This document shows positions 51,535-60,866 of a stretch of DNA of 64,000 nt, in pieces. A program made the position numbers and the translations under genes. Origin of the DNA: Sphingobium sp052327305 (GTDB lineage Bacteria; Pseudomonadota; Alphaproteobacteria; Sphingomonadales; Sphingomonadaceae); the NCBI RefSeq assembly GCF_052327305.1, contig NZ_CP182486.1:2728001-2792000 (forward strand). The letters run 5' to 3'. Position 1 is the stretch's first letter. The number at the start of each line of letters is the position of its first letter. The notes beneath the pieces were generated by a model. That model saw nothing but the letters and a program-made list of their open reading frames with translations, made no database searches and was not told the DNA's origin.

Positions 51535-53436
51535 TCAGAGGATTTTGCCTGCCAGTCCCTCGCATGGATCGCTGGCGCTCAGCGCTGGCCGGGGCGCTTC
51601 ATCCTTGCCCAGGCCGAGCGCACGACCCAGCGACTTCCCGACCGCCTGAACCACCGAGCCTGCATTGACCTTGCTGCCGGGTGGGGTCCCGGCTGCACTG
51701 AGCGTTGGCTTGGTGAAGGTGCCGCCAACCTGAATAGGATCGGCCAGCCTCAGCGGGCTGGGATCCCGCGACTGGCCCTTGATGGTGAGCGCTATCGCTT
51801 CACTGGCGAGCGAGAGATGTCCCTCACCGCGGCCGGTGGATATGCCGGTATCGACGATAAAAGGCGACGGTCTCAGAAACCCTCGCTTCGCCGCAAATGC
51901 AATGGCGAGGCAGCGGAGCGGCACTTCGGGCTCACCCTTTTTGAGCGCGGCGCCGATTGCCTTGCCGAGGTCTTGACCCAGCACCGCCGCAAACGTTCTC
52001 TTGATTGTGCCGTTGCGGACCATGAGGCCAGCGCGTCCGTCCGCCGTGGCCATTGCCTCGCGGATCGTGTCGCCCGTGCCGCTCAGCACCACGCGGCCGC
52101 GCATGGGGCCGGTCGCGTCGTCTGTTCCCATGAGAGTTTCGAGACGGCCATCGGCGAAGACGAGGTCCATGGAAAGGCGGGGTTTGGGCACATTGTTACG
52201 CTGATCGATCCGGAGATTTCCGGTCATCCGCCCGCTCGTCATCCCCGCGACGATCTTGTCGATGGTCAGCAGCTTGAAGTCCAGTCGGACTTCGCCTGCC
52301 AGTGAGCGGAACGCGGAGTCCTGCAAAAGCAGCCGGTCGGCGCGAAACCGGATGACGCCGTCTGTCGGCCCGACCTTCGCAATGTTGATTCGCGTGCCCG
52401 GCAGCACCCGTTCGCCGATCCGCGCTTCCACGGCTTTTGCCCGCGCCTCGCCGCGCGCGTCCGAAAGGTCGTCGAAATCGAAGCGGCTGAAATGTACGTC
52501 GGCATCGATTTTGGTTCTGCCGTCGCGCTTCAGGACGTTCGCCTTGGCCACCAGTGCCGATCGGCCGATCCGTCCGGTCATTCGCTCGATGAACCAGTCC
52601 CGCCCGTCGTGCCGCACCTTGGCAGTCAGGTCGATTGGCCGAGTTCCGAACAAACCCGCCTCGATGACATGATCGAGGTATTTGAGACTGTGTGCGGTGG
52701 CATGAACGTCCATCGTCATGGACTGCAGGTTGAGCGCACCGCGCATCTGGGTTTTAGCTTCGAGCCGGAGCAGCGAAGAGGTGAGTTTCAACTCAGCGGA
52801 GTAAGGCGCATCGTCGGCCAGTCCCGCTATTCGCTGCCCCGCGAGAGACAGGCGAGCCGGCGCCTCGTGGAAGCGCCCGGTCCCATCGACCAGAAGACCG
52901 CGTGCGTCGGAGATCAACGTGCCTGACAAGATAAGGAACTTCTTGTCATCGCGCAGCGAAAAGCGACCATCAGGAATGACGAGTTGACTGAGGCCTCGGC
53001 CGCTGCCCCCGCCAGAGCCCGCCTCACGCCCTTCCCAGTTCGCGTGGCCGTTTACATCCCGCACCAGATTGGCGATCAGGCCGCGAGCAGTGAGGCTTTC
53101 CGGCTTTGCCCCGCCGCCCGTCAGCAACTTCAATATGGGGATGCGGGCCTCGATCGTCCGGGCTTGCAGCATGTTCCCCTGGCCCGCCCAGGATGGCTGG
53201 CGGATGGCGAGATTATGAATGAGGATTGTGGGCGTGAAGGAAAAGGCTTCGCGTCTTTCGACGGCGCCAATCGACACATCGGTGCCGAGCTCTTTCTCGA
53301 TGTTGCGCTCGATAGCGCCCTTGAAGAGGCCAAAGGGGAAGGCTGCCACTGCAAGAAGCAGCAAGCCGAGCGTCGCTAAGCCAGCGATGCCAAAGATGAC
53401 CCATCGCGGCTGGCCAACGCCCCATCTCGTTATCAT
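51535..53436 (-). CDS. AsmA-family protein
   Basis: A 633-residue protein anchored by one N-terminal helix (WVIFGIAGLATLGLLLLAVA) and followed by a long periplasmic beta-rich region. FGLFKGAIERNIEKELGTDV near residue 35 is the AsmA N-terminal motif. The C-terminal AsmA_2 part has IRFRADRLLLQDSAFRSLAG near 360, VVLSGTGDTIREAMATADGR near 440 and LSLASEAIALTIKGQSRDP near 545. AsmA/TamB-like proteins are thought to bridge the membranes for lipid transport. It is followed by the convergent egtD and divergent from lldD. Confidence 0.87.
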   Translation of the reverse strand: MITRWGVGQPRWVIFGIAGLATLGLLLLAVAAFPFGLFKGAIERNIEKELGTDVSIGAVERREAFSFTPTILIHNLAIRQPSWAGQGNMLQARTIEARIPILKLLTGGGAKPESLTARGLIANLVRDVNGHANWEGREAGSGGGSGRGLSQLVIPDGRFSLRDDKKFLILSGTLISDARGLLVDGTGRFHEAPARLSLAGQRIAGLADDAPYSAELKLTSSLLRLEAKTQMRGALNLQSMTMDVHATAHSLKYLDHVIEAGLFGTRPIDLTAKVRHDGRDWFIERMTGRIGRSALVAKANVLKRDGRTKIDADVHFSRFDFDDLSDARGEARAKAVEARIGERVLPGTRINIAKVGPTDGVIRFRADRLLLQDSAFRSLAGEVRLDFKLLTIDKIVAGMTSGRMTGNLRIDQRNNVPKPRLSMDLVFADGRLETLMGTDDATGPMRGRVVLSGTGDTIREAMATADGRAGLMVRNGTIKRTFAAVLGQDLGKAIGAALKKGEPEVPLRCLAIAFAAKRGFLRPSPFIVDTGISTGRGEGHLSLASEAIALTIKGQSRDPSPLRLADPIQVGGTFTKPTLSAAGTPPGSKVNAGSVVQAVGKSLGRALGLGKDEAPRPALSASDPCEGLAGKIL

Positions 53437-53596
53437 TTCGCTCTAACGCGCGACGGCTGGTCTCGTTTCATCGGCTGCTGCGCCCAGTGATGTGAGTTGC
53501 GGATGGCGCATCCGGTGCTAGACGAGATCGTCGCCCGTAGCCGGCGCTGCGCTGACTATCTGCCGGAGAGTTTATGTCGAACGACAAGGAAACGAC

Positions 53597-54781
53597 GTGA
53601 CGGCGTTCCATCGTATCGCGTCGGCGGACCACTTCCGGGAAAGCGCGAAGCGGCGCTTGCCGCGCTTCCTCTTCGATTATGCGCAGGGCGGCGCCTTCTC
53701 CGAGACCACCATGCAGGGCAATTCGGCGGCACTCGACGCCGTGACCCTGCGTCAGCGGGTCTTGCGAGACGTGGGCAGCGTCAATGCATCGACCACATTG
53801 TTCGGGCGTGCCATGCCGATGCCTGTCGCGCTGGGGCCGATCGGCATGGCCGGCATGTATCACCAGCGGGGTGAAGTGCAGGCAGCCCGTGCCGCCCACG
53901 CTCATGGCGTGCCTTTTACTTTATCCACCGTCTCCATTTGCTCGATCGCGGAGGTGAGACGCGGTGCGCCGAACGGCGCGATCTGGTTCCAGCTCTACGT
54001 CATGCGCGACCGGGGCTTCATGCGCGAACTGATCGCGCAGGCACGCGAGGGTGGGGCGGATGCCCTCGTGTTCACGGTCGATATGCCTGTTCCCGGCATT
54101 CGCTATCGCGATGCCCGCTCAGGCATAGCTGGTCCGTGGGGGCCGTTGAACAGGATCGTGCAGGCCATCGGGCACCCCCGCTGGGCCTGGCAAGTCGGCA
54201 TCAGGGGGCGTCCGCATCGGCTTGGTAATCTCGATGCCCTGCTGGGCGAGAATAGCGGAATGAAGGACTATATGGGCTGGCTGGCCGCCAATTTCGATCC
54301 TTCGATCGTCTGGAACGATATCGGCTGGATCCGTGAGGAATGGGACGGCCCGCTCATCATCAAGGGCGTTCTGGACCCACGGGATGCACGCGAGGCTGCG
54401 GCCTTGGGCGCGGACGGGATCGTCGTCTCCAATCATGGCGGGCGTCAGCTCGATGGGACGCTTTCCACCGCTGCCGTACTGCCTCCCATTGTCGATGCTG
54501 TGGGCGACAGGCTGACTGTACTGGCGGACTCGGGTGTGAGGTCTGGCCTCGATGTCTTACGGATGCTGGCTCTTGGTGCGCAGGGTGTCTTGCTTGGGCG
54601 CGCCTGGCTTTACGCGCTTGCCACGGGCGGCGAAGCGGGTGTGCGCCACATGCTGGGCCTGACCCGGCGCGAACTTGAGAATGTGATGGTCCTCACCGGC
54701 CTGAACAAGATAAGCGAAGCCGGTGCCGATCTGATCGCTCCCAACCCATCTTCTTTCCCTCAACTTTCAAGGACAATTTGA
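53597..54781 (+). CDS. lldD: L-lactate dehydrogenase, FMN-dependent alpha-hydroxy acid oxidase family
   Basis: A 394-residue FMN enzyme that oxidises L-lactate to pyruvate at the membrane. RFLFDYAQGGAFSETTM near residue 23, ALGPIGMAGMYHQRGEVQAA near 76, LSTVSICSIAEV near 107 and the catalytic His segment ADGIVVSNHGGRQLDG near 270 are diagnostic. The GTG at 53597 has AAGGA seven bases upstream. Its stop TGA overlaps the ATG of the FAH-family gene, so they are translated together. In this cluster it would consume the L-lactate released from L-fucose. Confidence 0.92.
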   Translation: MTAFHRIASADHFRESAKRRLPRFLFDYAQGGAFSETTMQGNSAALDAVTLRQRVLRDVGSVNASTTLFGRAMPMPVALGPIGMAGMYHQRGEVQAARAAHAHGVPFTLSTVSICSIAEVRRGAPNGAIWFQLYVMRDRGFMRELIAQAREGGADALVFTVDMPVPGIRYRDARSGIAGPWGPLNRIVQAIGHPRWAWQVGIRGRPHRLGNLDALLGENSGMKDYMGWLAANFDPSIVWNDIGWIREEWDGPLIIKGVLDPRDAREAAALGADGIVVSNHGGRQLDGTLSTAAVLPPIVDAVGDRLTVLADSGVRSGLDVLRMLALGAQGVLLGRAWLYALATGGEAGVRHMLGLTRRELENVMVLTGLNKISEAGADLIAPNPSSFPQLSRTI

Positions 54782-55629
54782 TGAAGCTTTGTCGCGTGGG
54801 CCTCCCCGGCCAGGAAAAACCCTGTCTGCTGGATTCGGCAGGAAATCTCCGCGATCTTTCGGCGCATGTGGCTGATATCGGTGGCGAGGCGATCAGCCCC
54901 GCCGGACTTGAGAGGTTGCGCGCAATCGATCCCGAGACCCTGCCGCTTTATGCTGGCGACCGGCGCTATGGCGTTCCGGTTGCCGGGACGGGCAAGTTTA
55001 TCGCGATCGGCCTCAATTTCGCGGACCACGCGGCGGAATCCAATCTGCCCGTGCCGGAGGAGCCGGTCATTTTCAACAAGTGGATCAATTGCCTGCAGGG
55101 CGCGAACGATCCGGTCGTCATTCCGCGGGGTTCCACGAAGACGGACTGGGAAGTCGAGCTCGGCGTCATCATTGGCACCGGTGGCCATAATCTGACCGAA
55201 GAAGAGGCGCTCTCTCACGTGGCGGGCTATTGCGTGGTAAACGACGTGTCGGAGCGGCACTGGCAGCTTGAGCGTGGCGCGACGTGGGACAAGGGCAAGG
55301 GCTTCCCCACTTTCGGGCCGGCCGGCCCTTGGCTGGTGACGAGCGATGAGGTCGCCGATCCCCAGCAACTCGACATGTGGCTCGACGTCAACGGCGTCCG
55401 GGTTCAGACGGGCAACACCCGCACGATGATTTTCACCGTGGCGCAGGTCGTCGCCTATTGTTCGCGCTTCACGGCGCTTCTGCCCGGCGACATCATCACG
55501 ACGGGCACGCCGCCGGGCGTGGGCATGGGGCAGAAACCGGAGCCCTGGTATCTCAAGGACGGCGACGTTGTTCGTCTGGGCGTTCAGGGATTGGGAGAGC
55601 AGGAGCAGAGGCTCGTGGCTTCGGCCTGA
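54781..55629 (+). CDS. FAH-family hydrolase, probable 2,4-diketo-3-deoxy-L-fuconate hydrolase
   Basis: A 282-residue fumarylacetoacetate-hydrolase-fold enzyme. IGLNFADHAAESNLPVPEEP near residue 78, the metal ligands in KTDWEVELGVIIG near 121 and VAGYCVVNDVSERHWQL near 147, and DIITTGTPPGVGMG near 240 are the conserved elements. In the non-phosphorylating L-fucose pathway such an enzyme splits 2,4-diketo-3-deoxy-L-fuconate into pyruvate and L-lactate. The neighbouring FucP and two SDRs support that assignment. It starts on the last base of the lldD stop codon. Confidence 0.85.
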   Translation: MKLCRVGLPGQEKPCLLDSAGNLRDLSAHVADIGGEAISPAGLERLRAIDPETLPLYAGDRRYGVPVAGTGKFIAIGLNFADHAAESNLPVPEEPVIFNKWINCLQGANDPVVIPRGSTKTDWEVELGVIIGTGGHNLTEEEALSHVAGYCVVNDVSERHWQLERGATWDKGKGFPTFGPAGPWLVTSDEVADPQQLDMWLDVNGVRVQTGNTRTMIFTVAQVVAYCSRFTALLPGDIITTGTPPGVGMGQKPEPWYLKDGDVVRLGVQGLGEQEQRLVASA

Positions 55630-55633
55630 CCCG

Positions 55634-56896
55634 TTAGTCAGTCACGGGAGCGGCATTCCGGCTATACAGCGCGAATGCCGCGACCATGACAAAGCAGAAG
55701 GCGGGTATGAGCATTGCGGTCGCGATGCCCATATGGTCCGACACGTAGCCCATGGCGCCGGTCAGGACGGCCCCACCGACGATCGCCATGATGATGAGCG
55801 AGGCGCCCGCGCGCCGAAGTGGCCCGAGGCCTTCGACGCCCAGCGCGAAGATGGTCGGGAACTGGATGGACATGAAGAAGCTCGCCGCGACGAGCGCCGC
55901 CAACCCGACCGTCTCGAAACCGAGCCAGGCGGCGATCATCAGAGCCATGCTGATGAGAGCGAATAGCGCGAGCAGGCGCGTGGGCGCAACTTTCGACATG
56001 ATCGCCGACCCTGCGAAACGGCCGATCCCGAACAGAACGAGGCTGGCGAAGAGATAATCGGCAGCGGTGTGCTCCGGCAGGCCCGGAGAGCGCGCCTGAG
56101 CATAACGGATCGTATAGCTCCATATGCCGACCTGCGCACCGACATAGAAAAACTGGGCCGCCGCCGCCATCAGCAGCCTGGGCCGGGAAAATATATCGAA
56201 GAAGCGAGTGCCTGACGACGTAGCGCCCTCGTCGTCCGCTCGCCGATCCGGAAAGCGGATGAGCGCGGCAGCAATTGCGAAGGCCAGAACAATGAGGCCG
56301 ATGGCGAGGTAAGGCGTCTGCACCGCGAGCACGGCCTGCCGGTAGACGGCTTTCTGATCTGTCGCGTTCATGGCAGCGATCGCTGCCTCGCTGTGCGCGA
56401 CCTGCGAGAGGATGAAATATTTGCCGATGAGCACGCCGGTTATCGTGCCGACGGGATTGGCCGCCTGCGCCCAGTTCAGCCGTCGCGCCGCACCGGACGG
56501 GTCGCCAAGCTCGGTCATCAGCGGGTTGGCCGATGTTTCGAGGAACGCCAGACCGCATGCGATGACGAACAGGGCGGCAAGGAAGAACTTATATTCGCCG
56601 AAGTGCGCAGCGGGATAGAAAAGCAGCGCGCCAGCTGCGTAGAGCAGCAGCCCCGTGACGATGGCAGGCTTGTAGCCCCGCGCTCGCGTCAGCATGGCTG
56701 CCGGAATCGCGAGGAGGAAATAGCCGAAATAGAAGACCTGCTGGACGAAGCTGGTCTCGAAATCCGTGAGGATGAACGCCTTCTTGAACTGCGCGATCAG
56801 CACGTCGTTGAGATTGTTCGCCATCCCCCACAGGAAGAAGAGCGACACTGTAAGTATCAGCGCCGGCTTATAGGCGTTCCGTGTCGATCCCTTCAT
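55634..56896 (-). CDS. fucP: L-fucose:H+ symporter
   Basis: A 420-residue MFS sugar transporter with 12 helices. LFFLWGMANNLNDVLIAQFKK near residues 19-39 holds the Asn/Asp pattern of FucP, and FLETSANPLMTELGDPSGAARRLN near 120-143 is the FucP family segment with Glu near Glu-135 of E. coli FucP, a substrate/proton residue. FMSIQFPTIFALGVEGLG near 340 is also characteristic. It lies convergent to the FAH gene and 4 bases away, inside the putative fucose cluster, which supports L-fucose as substrate. Confidence 0.9.
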   Translation of the reverse strand: MKGSTRNAYKPALILTVSLFFLWGMANNLNDVLIAQFKKAFILTDFETSFVQQVFYFGYFLLAIPAAMLTRARGYKPAIVTGLLLYAAGALLFYPAAHFGEYKFFLAALFVIACGLAFLETSANPLMTELGDPSGAARRLNWAQAANPVGTITGVLIGKYFILSQVAHSEAAIAAMNATDQKAVYRQAVLAVQTPYLAIGLIVLAFAIAAALIRFPDRRADDEGATSSGTRFFDIFSRPRLLMAAAAQFFYVGAQVGIWSYTIRYAQARSPGLPEHTAADYLFASLVLFGIGRFAGSAIMSKVAPTRLLALFALISMALMIAAWLGFETVGLAALVAASFFMSIQFPTIFALGVEGLGPLRRAGASLIIMAIVGGAVLTGAMGYVSDHMGIATAMLIPAFCFVMVAAFALYSRNAAPVTD

Positions 56897-56931
56897 GCCT
56901 CATCCTCTTCCCCGATTATGTCTGTTGATTG

Positions 56932-57708
56932 TCAGTCTATCGCCCGGTCGAGATGCGTGTATCCGCCGTCCACGAAATGCCATTGACCGGTGGTGTGGCC
57001 GGCGCGTGGAGACAGCAGGAACAGCACAGTGTCTGCGATTTCGCTGGCCAGGGTCATGCGCTGCCCCAGTGGAATGCGGCGTTTTATCGCTTCGAGCCGC
57101 GCTTCCGGATCAGGCTCACTGGCAATCCAGGTTTCATAGGCGGGAGTCATCACTTCCGCGGGTATCACGGCGTTCACTCTTATTCCGTGCTCGCGCAGAT
57201 CCAGCGCCCACTCCCGCGTGAGAGCGAGCACACCGCCCTTTGCCGCGGTATAGCCGCTTGTGCCGCCCTGACCGGTCACGGAGGTTTTCGAGCCGATATT
57301 GACGATCGCGCCGCCACTGCTTTTCAGCGCCTCGCGCAGATGGTGGGTCATCGCATAGATGTGGACGAGGTTGCGCTCGATCGAGGCGCGGAACGCATCG
57401 ACCCCGGCGTCCAGACCCACGCCATCGTTGACGCCGGCATTATTGACGAGGCCGTCGATACGCCCGAAGCGATCCAGCACGGCGGTCGCCGCGGCATGGC
57501 ACTGCCCGTCATCCGTCAGTTCCGCGAGTGCCACCATGGCGTCGGGTTGAATACTCCGGAGCTGGCTGATCCACGCTTCGGACGGTGGATCACGGGTGAC
57601 GATGACAGGCACGGCGCCTTCCCGCGCAAGGGCATCGCAGATCGCGGCGCCGATCCCCGATCCGCCCCCCGTCACTACAATCACCTTGCCGGTCAGTCCA
57701 ATGTCCAT
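56932..57708 (-). CDS. SDR oxidoreductase, probable L-fucose dehydrogenase
   Basis: A 258-residue classical short-chain dehydrogenase. The cofactor motif is VVTGGGSGIGAAICDAL near residue 11, NNAGVND near 88, and the catalytic Ser and YxxxK are in VNIGSKTSVTGQGGTSGYTAAKGG near 135-158. The C-terminus fits the fucose-dehydrogenase group (GHTTGQWHFVDGGYTHLDRA). In this context it would oxidise L-fucose to the lactone; rival substrates such as L-fuconate derivatives cannot be excluded. It is the gene before fucP on the minus strand. Confidence 0.82.
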   Translation of the reverse strand: MDIGLTGKVIVVTGGGSGIGAAICDALAREGAVPVIVTRDPPSEAWISQLRSIQPDAMVALAELTDDGQCHAAATAVLDRFGRIDGLVNNAGVNDGVGLDAGVDAFRASIERNLVHIYAMTHHLREALKSSGGAIVNIGSKTSVTGQGGTSGYTAAKGGVLALTREWALDLREHGIRVNAVIPAEVMTPAYETWIASEPDPEARLEAIKRRIPLGQRMTLASEIADTVLFLLSPRAGHTTGQWHFVDGGYTHLDRAID

Positions 57709-57774
57709 CCATGTCTCCGTCTGCCTGCGGGGTCTTTTGCCCGGCTTTCGCGTAATTGGTATCGCGTCAGCGGC

Positions 57775-58509
57775 TCAAGTCATTGTCCAGCCGCCGTCGA
57801 TCGCGTGCATTGCGCCGGTCGTGTAGGCGCTTTCATCGCTTGCGAGATAAAGCGCGAGGTAGGCGACTTCCTCTGCCGTGCCGATCCGGCCCATGGGCTG
57901 GCGCGCGATAAAGGCTGCCCGTGCAGCGGCGGCATCACCTGTCGCGGCGAGGCGCTCGTCGAGAGAGGGCGACTGCACGGTGCCTGGGCAGATGGCGTTG
58001 CACCTGATCCCCTGATGCACATAGTCCACCCCGACCGAGCGCGTAATGCCTGCGACAGCGCCCTTGGAGGCGCAATAAGCGAGCCGGTTGGGCACCCCGA
58101 TCAGCGCGCCCGCCACGGATGCGATGTTGACGATCGAGCCGCCGCCTGCCGCGATCATGCCCGGTAGAAATGCCTGGATCATCCGGACGGTCGCCCGCAC
58201 ATTGATGTCCATGGAGAAGTCGAGGCTGGCGTCGTCTGTATTGAGAATATCTCCGGCCGCGACATAGCCCGCGCAGTTGACCAGAATGTCGGCCGGTTCT
58301 CCCAACATCTCGGGCAAGCGGGCGATTGCCTCGGCATCGAGCAAATCTATGACGTGGGACCGGCAACCTTCAATCGTGAGCAGCAGGTCGGCATTCCGGT
58401 CGAGCGCGGTGACCTCGGCCCCTTCACGCACGAACAATTCCGTGATCGCGCGGCCTATTCCCTGAGCGGAGCCGGTGACGACCGCGCGCTTGCCTTCCAG
58501 TCTTCTCAT
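57775..58509 (-). CDS. SDR oxidoreductase, probable 2-keto-3-deoxy-L-fuconate dehydrogenase
   Basis: A 244-residue SDR with cofactor motif AVVTGSAQGIGRAITEL near residue 8, NCAGYVAAGDIL near 80 and catalytic LAYCASKGAVAGI near 142. The segment GIRCNAICPGTVQSPSLDER near 170 followed by AAARAAFIARQPMGRIGTAEE is the pattern of 2-keto-3-deoxy-L-fuconate dehydrogenases. That enzyme makes the diketo acid that the FAH-family hydrolase then cleaves. I use the ATG at 58509; a more distal in-frame start exists at 58611. First gene of the minus-strand half of the cluster. Confidence 0.85.
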   Translation of the reverse strand: MRRLEGKRAVVTGSAQGIGRAITELFVREGAEVTALDRNADLLLTIEGCRSHVIDLLDAEAIARLPEMLGEPADILVNCAGYVAAGDILNTDDASLDFSMDINVRATVRMIQAFLPGMIAAGGGSIVNIASVAGALIGVPNRLAYCASKGAVAGITRSVGVDYVHQGIRCNAICPGTVQSPSLDERLAATGDAAAARAAFIARQPMGRIGTAEEVAYLALYLASDESAYTTGAMHAIDGGWTMT

Positions 58510-58766
58510 GGCGTGAACGCTGCTGGCCTCTCTCGTTCCAGGGGGGAGGGGCGCTAAATGCTGCCGCAACTGGACTGGCAAAGAAATGAGCAGGCATATC
58601 TGATAAGTCAAGCAGCTTGTCGGTTGCCGGGCTCACGCGACGACCCCTGCGTATGGGCTAATTCCGGGAGGCTTCAGCAATTCTTTGCCATTTCTCTTTA
58701 CGGCTGATCTCTGTCGGCTGCGGACCAGTCTTGCCGACCATAAGTCAGGGGCACCGAGGAACGGCG

Positions 58767-60866
58767 ATGCCGAATGCGTGGGAGATGATCGGTTACACGG
58801 GGCACGCGCTTGCCGCTGCACTCTTCGCCGTGCTCGCGATCCTCACGTCGCGTCGGGTGCATGATCGTGATCCTGCGCGTCAGGTGCTCATCGTGGCTCT
58901 TGTCCTTTCGGCCCTCTGGTCATTGCAACATGCACTGGGGGCTGTGCTTGGCGCAGGCGGAGTTAGCGGCGCACTTGCGGAGACGCTGAGGAACAGTGCC
59001 TGGCTGCTCTACATCGGCATGGCTGGGCGCGGCGGGTCTGGACGGCGTGGACCAGTGACGCGGCGCCTGCTTGCCGGCGTTCTCGGGCTGGTCCTCTTCT
59101 TCCAGTTGGTGCTCGATATTCTGATCGGAGAGGGCGCTGCGCTCGACAATCTCAGTCTGCCCTTTTTCGAGATTTCCTGGCTCATTCGCTGCCTTTTCGC
59201 GCTTGGCTCCCTCATTCTCCTCCACGATCTCTTCACCCAGCCAAGCCAGAGCCAGCGCGGCCGCATAAATAGCTGGGTGGCCGCCGCGCTCACATTCATG
59301 TGGGCCTATGATTGCAATCATTACGCGCTGGCCCTGCTATGGCGGGGCGAGATCGCGACAATCGGCCCGATGCGCGGCTTTGCGATGGCATTGCTCGCCT
59401 GTGCCATCGCTATTGGACTGCAGGCGGGCAGGGTCCGCCGGGTCCGCCTTTCCCGCACGGCCGTTCAGCGCATTGTCGGCGGGGTCATCTTCGCCCTCTA
59501 TCTTCTCACGGTTCTGCTGCTGGCCACAGTCGCCAACGGCAGTCAGGGGCCGGTCGCACGGCTCGTCCCGGTCGCGCTTCTCTTTGCGCTGAGCGTCGGC
59601 GCGCTTGCCGTATTGCCTTCGGCCAGTCTCCGCTCATGGCTGCGCGTAGAACTCGCAAAGCATATTTTCGCCCATCGCTATGATTATCGCGTCGAATGGC
59701 GGCGCTTTACTGAGGCGGTTGCCGAAAGGCATGACGAGCCCCGCTCGCTCGGCGAGCGTGTCGCACGCGGGGTGGCGCAGATCGTCGGGGCGCTGTCGGC
59801 CCTCACGCTGCTGCGCCGTGACGACGGCAGCCTTGTCTCCGATGGCGGCTGGCAGTGGACCGGGCCTGCACTGGCGATACCGGCCAATCTGTGCTGCGAG
59901 CTGGAGGCTGGCGGGCTGATCCTCGACCTTGCGGGAGAGGACCCTCTGGTGGAGCGACTGCCCCAGCAGATGCGGAGCGACAAGAGCCTTTGGGCGCTGG
60001 TCCCGACGGTCCACAATGATCGGCTGGTCGGCGCGGTCTTGCTTAGCCGTCCTACCCGATTCCGGCGCCTTGACTGGGAAGATCTCGACATGTTGCGTGT
60101 AGTGGGCGGTCAGGCCGCAGCCACGATCAGCGACGCTCTGGGGCGGGAAGCGCTAGTGGAGGCCCAGCGGTTCGAAGAGTTCAACCGGCGCTTCGCCTTC
60201 ATTCTGCATGACATAAAGAATCAGGTCAGTCAGATGTCCCTTCTGGCTCGCAATGCAGAGCGCCATGCGGACAATCCCGCTTTTCGGGCGGATATGGTGA
60301 AGGCGCTCAAGGAAACGGCGAGCCGCATGAGTGACATGCTGCAGAAGTTGACCAAGCCGGAAGCAGCCGCAACCGGCCCCGCGGCTCTCCTTGTGCTGCC
60401 TGCCGCGCTTCGGTGGCTCGCCGAAAACTGGACGCGCGACCGGGCCGTGGTGAATTTCGAACAGAATCTGCCAGAAGAACTCTCAATCCTTGCCGACGCG
60501 GAATCTCTTCGCCGTGCGCTTGGTCAGATTGTTCAGAACGGCCTTGAGGCAAGCGGAGCGGAAGGCCACGTGACCATCCGGCTTCAGCGCGAGGGTGGCC
60601 AGGCACGAATTGACATAATCGACACCGGTTCGGGTATGAGCGTGGATTTCATCCGCACCAGCCTGTTCCGACCATTCGCTTCCACCAAGGCCAATGGCTT
60701 CGGCCTTGGCGCACAGGAAGCGAAGTCGCTGATCGAGGCGATGGGCGGATCGCTCGACGTGACAAGCGTGCCGGGCGGTGGCACGACCTTCACGGTCCGA
60801 TTTGCGCTGGCGGCGACGCCCGGGGCCGTGGCAGCAGCGACTCCCGAACTAAGGAGGAGCGCCTGA
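58767..60866 (+). CDS. prsK: PrsK-type histidine kinase of the XrtA/PEP-CTERM system
   Basis: A 699-residue membrane histidine kinase. The N-terminal third has about eight transmembrane helices (first at ALAAALFAVLAIL). A region with the PrsK motif VELAKHIFAHRYDYRVEWRRF near residue 303 precedes a GAF-like domain (about 335-465). The H-box is FAFILHDIKNQVSQMSLLAR near 482 and the ATPase domain has IVQNGLEASGAEGH, IIDTGSGMSVDF and ASTKANGFGLGAQEA. PrsK partners PrsR in exosortase-linked polysaccharide/protein-sorting loci. It overlaps prsR (TGATG at 60866). No exosortase or EPS genes are in the window. Confidence 0.92.
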   Translation: MPNAWEMIGYTGHALAAALFAVLAILTSRRVHDRDPARQVLIVALVLSALWSLQHALGAVLGAGGVSGALAETLRNSAWLLYIGMAGRGGSGRRGPVTRRLLAGVLGLVLFFQLVLDILIGEGAALDNLSLPFFEISWLIRCLFALGSLILLHDLFTQPSQSQRGRINSWVAAALTFMWAYDCNHYALALLWRGEIATIGPMRGFAMALLACAIAIGLQAGRVRRVRLSRTAVQRIVGGVIFALYLLTVLLLATVANGSQGPVARLVPVALLFALSVGALAVLPSASLRSWLRVELAKHIFAHRYDYRVEWRRFTEAVAERHDEPRSLGERVARGVAQIVGALSALTLLRRDDGSLVSDGGWQWTGPALAIPANLCCELEAGGLILDLAGEDPLVERLPQQMRSDKSLWALVPTVHNDRLVGAVLLSRPTRFRRLDWEDLDMLRVVGGQAAATISDALGREALVEAQRFEEFNRRFAFILHDIKNQVSQMSLLARNAERHADNPAFRADMVKALKETASRMSDMLQKLTKPEAAATGPAALLVLPAALRWLAENWTRDRAVVNFEQNLPEELSILADAESLRRALGQIVQNGLEASGAEGHVTIRLQREGGQARIDIIDTGSGMSVDFIRTSLFRPFASTKANGFGLGAQEAKSLIEAMGGSLDVTSVPGGGTTFTVRFALAATPGAVAAATPELRRSA

